The notes beneath the pieces are model-generated. The model searched no databases. It was given only the letters and a program-made list of their open reading frames with translations, and was not told where the DNA came from. The translations under genes were made by a program, and so were the position numbers. DNA of 64,000 bases from Solanum dulcamara (Eukaryota > Streptophyta > Magnoliopsida > Solanales > Solanaceae): the NCBI RefSeq assembly GCF_947179165.1, contig NC_077242.1, positions 558,001 to 622,000 of the forward strand, written 5' to 3'. This document shows, piece by piece, positions 22,520 to 35,300 of this stretch. Each line of letters starts with the position of its first letter. Position 1 is the first letter of the stretch.

Positions 22520-22860
22520 TTTTTGTTTACAATTTAGAAACCTACATAACTAATACATGCATAAATTATGATGAAATCTATATATTATTTTATGCTAAGT
22601 AATACATAAATAACTAAATTCTGCATTACTAATCTTTGTATAAGATAATACATAGATATCCTCGTAACTAAAATAGGAATTAGTTATGCGGATGTCTAAA
22701 TTGTCAATCAAATGTCATATTAATTGTATACATTAACTTATTTTCTATCTACCAATCAAACGTCATAAATGTTATACGAAAATTAATACATAAATAACTT
22801 ATTTCTTATTCGACTACCAAATGACTATATGTATCACTAATACCTGCATAATTCTAACCA
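22520..22860. mobile_element. degenerate MITE-like AT-rich repeat
   Basis: Repeated ACTAATACATGCATAA-like and TACATAAATAACT-like blocks and a CGACTACCAAATGAC end resemble the family at 23465-23893. The termini are not certain. Confidence 0.35.
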
Positions 22861-23248
22861 CCCGAATTCCATTTAAAATGGATTTGGGGCCACAATCACA
22901 CTTATTAGGATATGGACTTTAAAGCCTGAGCACGATCGGTCCATAAATTAACCCTTGCTTAAAATTTCTGTTTGCCATCATAATCTTTCAACCTATGCTT
23001 GTCGGACTAGGGTCCACAATGATACACTTTCGGCCTCCCTAAAATTCTCTATCACAATATAGTGAAAATTGATTGAAAATTTGAGTGAAACGAATAATGG
23101 GATTTCACGAGTAGTCAAACCAATTCCTATCATTTCACACGAAAAATGGTCTATTATGAGTGCTTGGAGTGGATGGACAATTGAATACTTAACCCAATGA
23201 GATTATGGTAGGATAAGTATCCATCAACCATTAATTAGAGGTTTTAAT

Positions 23249-23449
23249 TAGTCATTTGATATGAGGTATAAGATATAATAATTTCAAGATAAAATGCAGA
23301 ATTATTTTATCATGCGCTTGATTGGAGGTATTAGGTAATCCTTAAATAATTTATCTCACCATTTATACCTTAGTAATAGGATAATTTATTCCATATACAT
23401 GATGAGATAACTTATCCTGAAATAAGTTGTTCCCAACCAAACGACCCCT
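23249..23449. mobile_element. MITE of the GGGGTCGTTTGGTTGGG family
   Basis: The right end reads, on minus, AGGGGTCGTTTGGTTGGGAA, a familiar Solanaceae MITE terminus. The left end AGTCATTTGATATGAGG is its imperfect counterpart. The internal TATCC/GGATA-rich fold-back sequence is typical of the family. Confidence 0.65.
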
Positions 23450-23464
23450 AAATTCAAACACAAA

Positions 23465-23893
23465 GGAGTCGTTTGGTAGAGTGTATTAGAAAGAATGATG
23501 CATGCATTTACTTTGTATATTACTTGTATCTTGTTTGGTACACTTCCAATCTTGTATAACTAATGCAAGAATTAGTTATACACTCTGTTTGGTATTATGC
23601 TATGTATAACTTATATATGGAAACCATGATATTTAGCAATGCAAGGAGTTTTTAGGCATATATTAGCATGGTTAAAGACACAATTGCCCGTCAAAACTTT
23701 TTCCACATCCTTTCAACTATATTTGTGGAGGATATTTTTATAAATAAATAACTGTTTTTAGAAATTAAGCAATGCACATTATTTTTAATATGCCAAACCA
23801 AATACTGTATAAGAAATAATTTTAGAAACTAACACTGACATTACTAATGCACCATATTCAATACTATTCTTATACATCATATCAAATGACCCC
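23465..23893. mobile_element. second MITE with GGRGTCRTTTGRTA ends (~429 bp)
   Basis: Left end GGAGTCGTTTGGTA; right end, inverted, GGGGTCATTTGATA. The internal sequence has the repeated AACTAATGCAAGAATTAGTT and TTGTATAAC-type motifs of this family. Non-coding. Confidence 0.65.
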
Positions 23894-23895
23894 TA

Positions 23896-24010
23896 AGTAA
23901 CAAGAGGTTGCTCGATTGGACCCTCTACCTGCAACCTTGGGTTCAAGGCTTCAAGTCACCAAGGGAGAGAAAAATTGGGAACTCCTAGGGAGGGGTATAT
24001 AAAAGAAAAA
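23896..24010 (+). mobile_element. tRNA-related SINE fragment
   Basis: An A-box-like AACAAGAGGTTGCTCGATTGG is followed at tRNA-like spacing by GGGTTCAAGGCTT (B-box-like), then CACCAAGGGAGAG and an A-rich tail (AAAAGAAAAAAGAAAAA). This is the layout of Solanaceae SINEs. Confidence 0.5.
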
Positions 24011-24816
24011 AGAAAAATTCAAACACTAAGAATGGGAAAATTTCTAGTAGAGAGAGTATCTCCCTTAAATGGCCCCAACAAGAATCTAGATTAGTCGAGT
24101 TAGTTTTAATGGTTAACAAATAGATTCTTAGTCGAGTTAGTTTTAATGGTTAACAAAATGAGGAATATGGAGTTGGGTAGATTGTTTTGTTTGGGATTTT
24201 CTAAGTGACCCAACCAATCCCTATCATTTCACACAGGAAATGGTCAATTTTGAGTGTTTAAAGTGGACGGGCAAACAAATGCTTAACCCAAAGACATTGC
24301 AATAGACTAGATATTCATCACCCAGAAATCTTGGATTCAAACACTAAAGAATGTAAAAATTCCTAGTAGAGAGAGTTACCCTCTTAAATGGGCCCCAAAA
24401 GACGCGAATCTAGATTAGAGAAGTTGGTTTTGAACGGCTAGATGGTTAAAAGAAACAGGGAAGATTACATCTCGAGTTGGAAAATCCCGCATCAATAATT
24501 GTACAGTAGAACTCAGATACCTATCACATTCCTGACAGGGGAAAAAGTTTGCAAAACTTTTTACAAACAAAAGTACAAGGAATTTACATGTTTACATAGG
24601 GTGTTGAGAAGACTACAAGGAGATTGTGGGAAGCGTGAATTTCACCTAGTACTAAACTGAGTGGGATTTACTGCATGACTTGTGTCAAAAACTCTAGAAA
24701 TATGAACGTTTTCTAACATGCAACTAATACACTAGAAGTTTCAAAGGACTAATAGTCATAGGTGAAAAAGGTTGCTTAATACACTAATATAGGTTTTAGA
24801 GCAATCACCTCCCGGT

Positions 24817-26206
24817 TTAAGATGATTGGGCGAGTGTCAGATCTGCAGTTGACAAAGTTCCAGACTGATCAACATCAAGTCTTTCAAATTCCTTCAATAC
24901 AGCTGCGACGTCTTGTTGGTTGATCTTCCCCATCTCCTTAAGTTTATAGATAACAAATTCAGCAGTCCTTTGCAATTGACAAACAAATGGAGACCAGAAT
25001 TATTTGAGTTTGTAATATGCTTTAAGATTACAATGAGAAAAAGAATAATAAATGCTAGGATCAAAAGCTAGGACAGTGTGAAATTTAACCAAAGGACAGT
25101 TGTGTATGACACTGACAAGGACAATAAGGAGTCAATATTTAAGTGATTCTGTGAATTTAACCTGTGTCAACAGACAAGAGTGCAGTTTACAACACCGAAG
25201 TGTACAAGGTGAGAGTACAAATTAGAGTAACTACTCTAATTAAGTGGATCAAGAAGGGTCTTCGCAAGCTGATTATAGGTACATACTTTAAAGTTAAATG
25301 AACTTACCCTACAACCCCATCGTCATCAAGATCAGCTTCCTCCAAATCCACATTTGTCATCCTCCTTGAAAGAACCCATTTCACAATCTCCTTCTGTCTC
25401 TTTTCCGTGTTCCATTCAGCAACATAAAGGAAGAATCGACCCAAACAAAGAGTGCTTGTCAAAATCCAAAATATAGCAAAAATGCGCCCTGCTTTGGTTG
25501 AAAAGCTTTTATCTCCATATCCTAATGTTGTGATGGTAACACAGACGCAATAAAAGGCATCTACAGTATCAAACTTTTCAGCTCTAGCCAAGACGACTGT
25601 CCCAACGACTATGAGCACTATAAGGAAGGACGCTACCATGAAACACTTGTACCTTACTTTGTTTATTTCAATCTCCTCTAAAATTTCACTCGGACCAACT
25701 CTACAACCCATATGCAGTGCTTTAACTAATAGTGTTTCTTGCTTCTCCACTAAGTAATCTGCTGCTTTGCTTAGAACCAGTCCAACAAGTGCCATACCAG
25801 AGAACACACAGACACAGGCAAGCAGTTTAGTAGTTGCACTGTTAGGGACCATATCACCATAGCCGACCGTGGTCATTGTCACAACACAAAAGTAAAGGGA
25901 ATCAAGTACACCATCTATTTTCTTTCCCTTGATCTTGTTTCTAACAAAATAAAAGCAAATGGTACCAATACCCAAGTATATAACCAAGTAAACAATAACT
26001 TTCCTAATACTAGGGTGAAGTTTGTCCAAAATCGATTTGGAACGTAGAAGTGATTGGACGTTCCTTATTTCATTGATTTCCACCGGAGCAATTACTCCCA
26101 CAGGAGTACTTTTAGATCGGCGAAGTCTTTTTCTCCCAAGATCAACCGTATGATGGGTTTGATGCAGTTGATCCAACAAGGGCTGGGTTGTTCCTGTGTT
26201 AGTCAT
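24817..26206 (-). CDS. TPK1: two-pore potassium channel, TPK1-like (349 aa)
   Basis: Coding exons 26206-25308 and 24967-24817 join in phase (899 + 151 nt). The tandem-pore plan is complete: first pore filter TVGYGD (GYGD 115-118) and second pore filter TLGYGD (229-232), each flanked by hydrophobic helices (about 68-88, 126-146, 188-208, 241-262). The N-terminus has the 14-3-3 binding motif RSKSTP (30-35, S33 the likely phosphosite). The cytosolic C-terminus has two EF-hand loops, at 292-303 (DLDDDG) and 331-342 (DVDQSGTLSTAD). Members with these features are Ca2+- and 14-3-3-regulated, K+-selective channels of the vacuolar membrane. The length matches the family. It is divergently arranged with SPO11-1. 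Whether it is TPK1 or a close paralogue is not decidable here. Confidence 0.93.
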
Positions 26207-27414
26207 CCAGGAAGACTCAAGTGCCTCAAGAAGTCCTGCAAGAAATTGGGGCTGCTTAAAAAAAGTCCTTTAATTTAGTAAATCATATATGATATGTTAA
26301 TGCTTTTCATTAGCCAAAGAGACTTGTCATCGAGAACCAAAACACTAACAAAGTCAGTTTTCTCATGTTTTTCTCACGCAAACAGTACCTTGAGTGTCAA
26401 TTATTAGTTCTTATACTATGATGCGCCTAGAACCTTAACGCATGCCACATGCAATAGCACCAAGTAAAGAACTTTCTAGGATAAGTCCATCGCAGCCGGG
26501 TTAACAATCAATTGGAGTAATCTGACATGAGTTTATAGTCACTGATGAATAGAGTTATGTTTCAATAACTATAAATCTTTGGGTTGCAGTTGCTGAGAGA
26601 ATCCACTTAACCTATATGGCTAGCTCAGATAAAAAGAAGGCATATGTTACTATTGAATTGAATATTTAGAAAGCTCTGGCCAGTAAAATACAAGCATGGA
26701 ACTTGATCATTCTCTCTTAAAACTCATTGAGAGACAGAAAATCAAATGCGTCTAGACACCTAAAACTCTCACTGACGACAAAACAACAGATATCTAATCC
26801 AAGTGGTCGGTTAAAAAAGTTGGACTCATCCTCTTTGTAGCCGAGACATCCTAACACATTTCATTATGTTGTTAACTTGTCAAGTAACTAAAATCAAGGG
26901 TTTCTCTGGCAATATTAGTTTTCTCCTATGTGATGCTCATGACGGAGTTCGTTTTCTTTATATCTCTCATCCCTTGTACTATCTGTGTCAGTGACATGCT
27001 AATCATATCTGTGAAGTGATTAGTGGCCTCACTCCAAGAATCAAAATGTCTAGTTTCCAATTCTAGAGTGAGAGAAATAGTAACATACATGTCCTTGATT
27101 GACAAACTTGTTCTGGCAACTACACCCAACAATTATGAACTGCAACGAATCTAAATATTTTCTTCAGCATCTCTTGAAGTTAGTCCAATTCTCTGTATGA
27201 CACTTTAACAGAAAACAATCGATGAAATCCTACAGTCACAGGCTCATAGCCCATCGGTTTCCTCAATAGTACATTACTCTACTAAGTTATACCATTTTAA
27301 ATGGTCTGGTAAAGATATAAACATCCTAGACAAACATATTTCCTTTATCTGGCAACTTAATTAAAGGATTTTTAACTGTGTCAAATGAGAAACAACTACA
27401 TCTCACAACCTATG

Positions 27415-27495
27415 CTAATGGAGGGTAGCAAGTAAACCGTGGAATTAGCCAAGGTAAGTGGAAGCTGGCCCACACACCACTGTTATCACAAAGGG
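27415..27495 (-). mobile_element. SINE-like fragment
   Basis: GTAAACCGTGGAATTAG, then GGAAGCTGGCCCACACACC and ACTGTTATCA match the family seen at 7616-7700, in the same orientation. Confidence 0.5.
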
Positions 27496-27667
27496 TAAAA
27501 AGAGACATAAAGAAAGATACTAAAAGTAGTTTTTTCGCGGCAAAATTGCTAAATAAATACCAAAATTCAAACTCTGGTGACTAGAGGCTGAATAAACTAA
27601 CTTACCAAACAGAACACAAATTTACTTTTAACTCCCCATCCTGCTCCAGTACCCCACCTCTGCCGCT

Positions 27668-27815
27668 ATATCTCAACAACAATAACAACATACCCAGTCT
27701 AGTCCCATAAAATGAGACTTGATGAGGATAAAGTGTCTGCAGACCTTACTCCTACTTCGGAGGTAGAGAGGTTGTTTTCGAATTCTAATAGACCATCCGC
27801 TCAAGGGAAAACAGT
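27668..27815 (-). mobile_element. RTE/TS-type retroposon 3' tail
   Basis: Starts with an AACAACAATAACAACA run (the inverse of a (GTT)n tail). It contains the inverse of the GTAAGGTCTGCG...CCCCAC...GGGAT...CTGGGT tail, here as GCAGACCTTACTCCTAC, and ends near CGCTCAAGGGAAAA. Same family as the LINE tail at 3655-3776. Confidence 0.65.
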
Positions 27816-28215
27816 CCAGAAAAGGAATAAACGAAAGTGAAAGCATAACAAATATTCTGAACAATAACTACAACAGAAGAATAATGCAATAATCGAAGTA
27901 CAAGAAACAATGAGTAGTAACAGAAATCGAAGCAGTACTGCAACTACTAGTACTGACAGCTATATCTCAAATTCCCCCAATTTTTTTTTGTTTGTGTGAA
28001 TTCTGGCATAGCTAATTTTAGCTAACGGACCCGCCTTAAATTGGAAATAACACCTTACAAGTCAGATTACACATAACCTCACAACAACACATTAGCAGAA
28101 TTTCTCCACAGATACACCAAAATCGCAAATTAATAGCTTCCTACAAAAAAATTCAGCGAGCATGCATTCATTCAAAGAAGGTCAAGTTTACAAATGAAAT
28201 AGTAATCTGAATTAC

Positions 28216-29329
28216 CAGAAAAAATAGGATGTTTCGGTCCTTTCTTAAACCCTGATTTCTGTTAGTAAATTGCTGGAAAGAGCTAACAAGAGCTACTTGG
28301 GATCAATTGGAGCTTTAACTTGCAGGCGTCCAGTTTCTTCCGATTAATTGCGATCACGTTCAGCTTCCTCAGTTCCCTTAAAAGAGCTGTCGTCATTTGG
28401 CTTTTCCTTCGTTTTCCCCTCTCATTCGGTGAGGGGAAATTAAAGTTTTACGGAAATATTACCAAACAGGTAAATTTATTGGCAGACAGCCAGACGCTAT
28501 TTTAAAAATAAAGTGAAATAATATTTTAAGAAAAAGTGAATAGTATTCATTCTTTGGTACAAAAGAATATATTTTTCTGAAAAAAAATTTATTTTTCTTT
28601 CTTATTTTTTGGTGTTTAATTTAGTAAGAAGAAAATATACTTCAAAAGTATTTAGAGATAATCTAGATAAATACTATGACACCGACTTGGACCCCAACCT
28701 ATAAAACGAACCTTGACCCCATCCTTGTGAAAAACAAAGCAAAACTCCTATTCCAACACCGACCTTGACCATGACTTGGGACTTGATCCTCTACTCTGAC
28801 AACAGCCTCAACTCAGAACTTAATCGTCAATCGAACTTCAACCATGACTTGAGATCTAATTCTGATCCTGATCTCGAAACAAGATCAAAGCCCCGACTCA
28901 AAGTTAGGCTGGGACCTTACTCTCGAGTCGGATCGGGTATCTAATCGAGGTTAGGATCGAATCTTGGATCAAAATTAGGAACCAGTCGAAATCAAGATTA
29001 GGAGTCAGAAAGTTAGGTTTCGAGGGGGTCAGGAGCCAGGTCCTAAGTGAGCATCGAGGTCGAGAATTAATCCTCAAATCAAGGTCCAAAGTGAATTTTG
29101 AAAAATATTTTCCTTATTTATATATAAGGAAGTCATTTTCTTAAAAAATTAAAAAATATTTTTCAAAGACATTTAAGCCATAAAAAAAATTGATTAACAT
29201 TTTCTAGAGAATGTTAACCTTCATACCAAACACACCCACATGTGCTAGCTAGCGCTCGCGCATAACTTCACAGTTATAATGCTGGGGTTTACGAGTTTTC
29301 AAATAACGTGAACAGCGAAGAGAAGGAAA
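28216..29329. promoter_or_regulatory. divergent promoter region between TPK1-like gene and SPO11-1, holding a transposon-like segment
   Basis: Leader and promoter of the channel gene lie at about 28216-28500 (minus), and those of SPO11-1 at about 29225-29329 (plus). Between them, about 28530-29220 is repetitive: AAAATATTTTTC-type ends facing each other and a middle made of degenerate CTTGACC/GACTTGAG and their complements. It ends CATACCAAACACACCC, the form of a plant TIR element end. Exact ends are not resolved. Confidence 0.45.
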
Positions 29330-32300
29330 ATGGAGGGAAAGCGTTCGAACACGCAGCCGCTAACACTCATAAGGAAAATCAAAGGTAGCTAGCGCTTCCA
29401 TTAAACTTCAATTCTTTCCTCAAAATTCATTGTGATTCTCGCGTTCAACACGTTGTTTCTGAACGAATCTTCACTTTCGAGCCATATTTGCTTTGAATTT
29501 GTTTTGCAGGATTTACTCGTTCCATTGTTGAGGATCTCGCTCGAGGTAGGGCACCGTTGATCTACATCGATCGGTTCAGAAATTACTGTACTGACACTTC
29601 TGGAAATTGGTAAGACGCAGCGGTAGCTTGAATATATGAAATTTTCAATAAGTTACGCTTAGTGGTGTGTTTTTTGCTGCTGTTTGGAATTTCATTGAAA
29701 TTAGTGTTTTGGAATAACACGAAAACTAACACTGAATTAAACTGTTGATTTCCTATAAATTAATAAAAACACTACTTCGACTGGTTCAGAAATTTCTCTA
29801 CTGACACTTCTGGTAATTGGTAAGATGCGTATGTATGTCTGGACATTATTTGGTAGCTTGAATATATAAAATTATCAATCAAGTTAAGCTTAGTGAAGTG
29901 TTTTTCCTTTTCGTTTCATCTTATTCCGCAGAACTAGTTGAAAACAGTGAACGTAAGCTGCTGTTTGAAATTTCATTGCAATTAGTGTTTTAGAATTACA
30001 ACACAAAGAATTACACTGAATAATTAAGTTGTGGATTTCCTATCAATTAATAATAACGCAGTGACTTGTTCCTTTCTCTATTACAAAGGCCTCCACAGAG
30101 ATTATCCTTGACGTTATTGAACTGAAAATTGCAACTGATGAAGATCCACATAGGTTTAAGGCCCTTCTGTAAGAAAGTTGCAGGCACTGGGCTTCGTAGA
30201 TTATTCTGTGGAATAAAATGTAGAGAAGAGATGAATCATTATTCCAAATGTCTTGCTCAGAAGAAGAATGAGCAGTCTATACTGAGAGATTTGTTCATAG
30301 AAGCCATATTCTATTCTGAGACACTAATAAGTACTAGTATATGTTATGTTGAATGGAGCTCTAAAAACAATGAAATTTACTGAAGTTGGAGTTTGAATGG
30401 CTAATTAATATCATCCAACTGTTTTGACAGTATCAATGGTCTTTGTTTAATTTATGTAGTTCTTGCAGCTCTGGTTTGTCTACCGGCAAGGAAGCTATAT
30501 CCTTGAAGAGGGAATGTCATGCACGTAGGCTTGGTGAGTCTGGGGAGATTAAACAAAGTTGACTTTTACCAGGAGAACTATTTCCCTGTTTAATTAAAAG
30601 TTCTTATCCTCCTTGGAAAAATGACAAAATAACCAGGAGAACTATTTCCCCGTTTAGTTGACTTTTCTGTACTTTTGTTTTCTTATATGAGTGTCACGAC
30701 CCAAAAACTGAGGTCATGATGGCACACATCTCAAAACCCAATCTGATGTGTAACCCTAAAATAAAACTCATACAAGACTCCCAAAGGGGAAAGTGATGCC
30801 ACGATTTAAATAAAAAGAAAAAAAAAATAAAGAAATTATCCCAAAACCTGGTGTCATAAGTATAAAGAGCATCTAATACAAGGTTCGAATCTGAAGATAC
30901 AACATAAGTCTCTGAATGATACAAAAGACTGAAAAATAAAGATAGACTAGTGACGATCCGAATTCTAGGACCTCACCACTAATCTGAGAATACACAATCC
31001 GCTAGAATATTAACTGCCACGTGGGGTACCCCGACTAGTATCTGCATCAAAAAGGGACACAGAAGTAGGGGTGAGTACAATTCACATGTACTCAGTAGGT
31101 TTTAGCTGACTGAGTATAAGGAATTAATCAAACCTATGAAATAAACTAAGGAACGCTCCCACCTGCATATAGAAAAGTCCCACTTCGGCATCGGTGCCGC
31201 CAGTTTATATATATAGTGGCACGAATAAAGTATAATAACAACTCATAATCACAATTAATCAAATAATTCAAGCAGCACAAATGTCAATGCAATGCAATGC
31301 AATATGATGATGCAATGATGTGGTGGTACGGTGGAATCAAGACTGTCGCACAGCCTGTCGTATACACCTGCCGAGCTGTGCTACCAAGCAGGACCCATGG
31401 GGGTCTCGCAGACCATATACCTCAATCACAATATCTCATTATCCTTGCCACCTCCTCGTGGTCAAGGGATCACAATGCATCCACTATCCTGCCGGAAAAC
31501 TACCTCGGTCAGGGACTCAAGATACAAAGGTTGGGATCACAATGCATCCACTACCCTACCGGAAAACTGCCTCGGTCAGGGACTCAAGATACAAAGGTTT
31601 AAAGGTGTTTCATTTTCTTTCTCAAAAAGAATTTCCATATTTCTCAACTTCCCATGTTTCATGATGTGATGAATGAGGATGAATGCATCAAAACACATAT
31701 GCATGGAAGTAATAATCAACTCACATGTGGTATAATGTTCAAAGTTCTCAAAACTTAACCTACACATGATATTCACCCTCAATAAATAGTAACGGGAAGA
31801 ACACACTTTCATTTAAATATTCACCCCTTTCTCAACAATATTTCAATACTCAAGTATGCTCAAAACCCCCAACTCAATCTCTCAGGCGGCATCACAAGTC
31901 AAATAATATACTCAAGCCTCTCTCTTAGGCAAATCATAATTCACATGCTCTCAAAGCAAATAAGATAACAAATAAGGCCCCCACACGGGCTATGTAATAC
32001 AAATAAACCCCGTCACGGCAACACATTAATAAATAAGCCTCCACACGGACATCATAATATATATAACATTCTCAACTCATACTACAACCCCATCCCAAAG
32101 TCTATAACATATGAATGATTAATTACCCCATCTCAATCTCAAAGAAAGATAGCCAAACCTACCTCAATTGCCGAAACCGCACTCGAATACCTCCACCGGA
32201 CAAGTAACTCTCGAATTCAGCGCTCGGAATGACAACCCACTATCAACAATGAAACATACACGTCACAAGGAGTCCAATGACACCCATATTGATAGGTTTC

Positions 32301-35300
32301 GGAACCGGGGGTAAAATGGTCCAAAAATTAACTATTTTCGAAAAGGGTCAAATCTGTAAATTTATTGAACAATCCCATTCTATTGGTAATAAGGAACTCA
32401 TGGTTGAAAAACCCATAAAAATAGAGCTCAAAACGAGTTGGAAATCACAATTTTCCTTAAATTCGGATTAGGGAAGAAACAAAGATTTTTGGGGTTTGAA
32501 ACTAAAATTTAAGAGTTAAAATCGTCAAAAACTTAATGAAAAAGGAAGGTTTTAGGTCAAAAATCACTTACCCAACACTTTGCCTCAAAAATCTCTTCTC
32601 AAATCACCTCAAGGAGTTCAAGAACTCAAACAAATGATGAAAAATATTGAAATGGGAAGAAAGGGGCATTTTCTGCCCAAAAAGTTACTGTTCACGCGTG
32701 TTTTGTACAAATTTTCGAAAATCACCCTCAAGGTCATTACATTATCCACCACTAAAAAGGATGTTCGTCCTCGAACATAAGATAAAATAAAGTACCTGGG
32801 GTCTCAAAAAGCTGAGGGTATCGAGCCTGCATATCAGACTCTAACTCCCAAGTCGCCTCCTCAGCAGGCCGATGCTGCCACTGCACCTTGACCGAAGCGA
32901 CCTCCTTGGTCCTGAGTCTACGAAGCCGCCTATCTAGAATAACTGTCGGCTCCTCCTCATAAGTCAAATTCGGACTCAACTCTAGCGCATCATAAGAAAT
33001 CACATGAGACTCATCCGGTATGTACTTGCGAAGCATGGAAACATGAAACACCGGATGGACAGCTGACAATTTAGGGGGTAAGGCCAACTTATACGCCACT
33101 CCACCTACTCTCCTCAGGATTTCAAACGGGCCAACAAACCTTGGGCTAAGCTTGCCCTTCTTTCCGAACCTCATCACACCCTTCATGGGCGATATTTTAA
33201 GCCACACGCAATCACCCACCATGAACTCTAAGGGACGAACCCTCCTATCAGCATAACTCTTCTGACGACTCTGAGCTGTCAATAGTCGACCCTGAATCAA
33301 ACGTACCCGCTCCACAACATCCCTAAGTAAGTCAGTATCCAATGCATCAACTGCAATAGAATCAAACCATCCAATGGGTGATCGACACCTACGACCATAC
33401 AATGCCTCAAATGGTGCCATTTGAATGCTGGAGTGATAACTGTTATTATAGGCAAACTCTGCTAAGGGCAAGTGTTGGTCCCATCGGGCACCAAAATCAA
33501 TCACACAAGCCCTAAGCATATCCTCCAACACCTGAATAGTCCGCTCAGACTGACCATCGGCTTGGGGATGAAATGCTGAACTCATCTCTAGCCGCGTACC
33601 CAAACCACGCTGTAATGCCTTCCAAAAGTGAGAGGTGAACACTGAACCCCGATCCGATACAATAGAGATAGGCACCCCATGCAGCCTAACAATCTCACGA
33701 AGATAGATCCTAGCTAACTGATCTGCATTGTAGCTAGTCTTCACCGGAAGGAAATGAGCTGATTTGGTCAATCGATCCACAATCACCCAGACAGAGTCAT
33801 ACTTACCCAATGCCATGGGTAATCCAGACACGAAGTCCATAGTGATACGCTCCCATTTCCACTCAGGAATGGGCATCCTTTGCATAGGACCACCCGATTT
33901 CTGATGCTCATACTTCACTTGTTGGCAATTTAGACACTTAGCCACAAAATCAATAATGTCTCTCTTCATGCCACACCATTAATAGTGTTGTTTCAAGTCA
34001 TGAAACATCTTTGCCACTCCCGGGTGAATCGAATACTTGGAACAATGAGCCTCCTCCAATATCATACATACCCATTCACTAACCTTGGGCACACAAATGC
34101 GACCATTAATCCTCAAAACTCCTTCCGAATCAAGAGAGGCTGATTTTGCTTCACCACTTAACACTTTGTCTCGAATGGCCCTCAACTTTTCATCTTCAAA
34201 CTGGTGTGTACGAATCTGGTCCATCAAAGTAGACCTAGCCTCCACCAAGGCCAAAATACCATGATGTGTAGAAATATCAAGTCGGACCAACTGTCTAGCC
34301 AATGACTGAACCTCCAATGCCAAAGGCCTCTCCACAGCCTTAAGAAAGGCCAAACTACCCATGCTAGATGCTTTGCGACTCAGGGCATCCGCTACCACAT
34401 TAGCTTTTCCCGGATGATAAAGTATGGTAATGTCATAGTCTTTCAATAACTCTAACCACCTACGCTGCCGCATGTTCAGATTCGGCTGAGAAAAGATATA
34501 CTTAAGGCTACGGTGGTCAGTATAGACCTCGCAATGCACTCCATAGAGATAATGCCTCCACAACTTCAGAACAAACACCACCGCTGCTAACTCTAAGTCG
34601 TGGGTAGGATAGTTCTTCTCATGTACCTTCAACTGTCGAGAAGCATAAGCTATAACTCTACCTTTTTGCATCAATACACCACCCAAACCGACTCCCGAAG
34701 CATCACAAAACACAATAAATGCCACGCCCTCCTCGGGTAAGGCTAGAATAGGTGCTGAAGTCAATAATTCCTTGAGCTTTTGAAAGCTCGCCTCACACTC
34801 ATCAGTCCACTGAAATGCCACGGTCTTTTGAGTTAGCCTAGTCAATGGGGGCTGCAATAGAAGAGAATCCTTGAATAAACCGACGATAGTAGCCTGCCAA
34901 CCCAATAAAACTCCGAATCTCGGTAACCGAAGTAGGCCTAACCCAATCACGAACCGCTGCAACTTTGGCTGGATCAACCATAATACCATCCTTGGTCACT
35001 ATATGACCCAAGAATGTCACGGACTCAAGCCAAAACTCACATTTGGAGAATTTTGCATACAACTTCTCCTCTCTCAATCTCTGAAGGACTGTCCTCAGGT
35101 GCCTAACATGATCCGCCTCATTCTTGGAATAAACCAAGATGTCATCAATAAATACGATCACAAACGAGTCCAAATAAGGTCGAAATACCCGGTTCATCAA
35201 CTCCATAAAAGCAGCCGGGGCATTAGTCAACCCGAAGGACATAACCACAAACTCATAATGCCCATAACGAGTCCTGAATGCAGTCTTCGGGATATCAGAT

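Larger units (their letters stand above)
23090..24440. repeat. two dispersed duplicated segments
   Basis: About 23100-23240 and 24180-24310 share AACCAATYCCTATCATTTCA, the ATGGTC-ATTWTGAGTG block and TTAACCCAA. About 24020-24130 and 24330-24435 share CAAACACTAA-GAATG, CTAGTAGAGAGAGT and GAATCTAGATTAG. They appear to be pieces of one older repeat, broken up by the MITEs between them. Confidence 0.5.
26236..28215 (-). other. 5'UTR intron of the TPK1-like gene
   Basis: Minus-strand donor TTTCTG|GTAATTC at 28216/28215 and acceptor TTTCTTGCAG at 26236, 29 bases before the start codon. The upstream leader exon would run from 28216 to about 28380. The intron carries two SINE/LINE-tail fragments (27415-27495 and 27668-27815). 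Confidence 0.6.

Noticed and set aside
22195..22537. Opposing frames of 64 and 101 codons
   Set aside because: AT-rich intergenic sequence beside MITEs, no start context and no recognisable domain.
26926..27864. Minus-strand frames within the TPK1 leader intron
   Set aside because: They lie in an intron bounded by good splice sites, and the second one overlaps a retroposon tail.
31297..31669. Three overlapping plus-strand frames of 101-114 codons, repeated at 38472-38844
   Set aside because: They lie in the two LTRs of the gypsy element, overlap one another in different frames and include the 67-bp duplication. No protein family or codon evidence.
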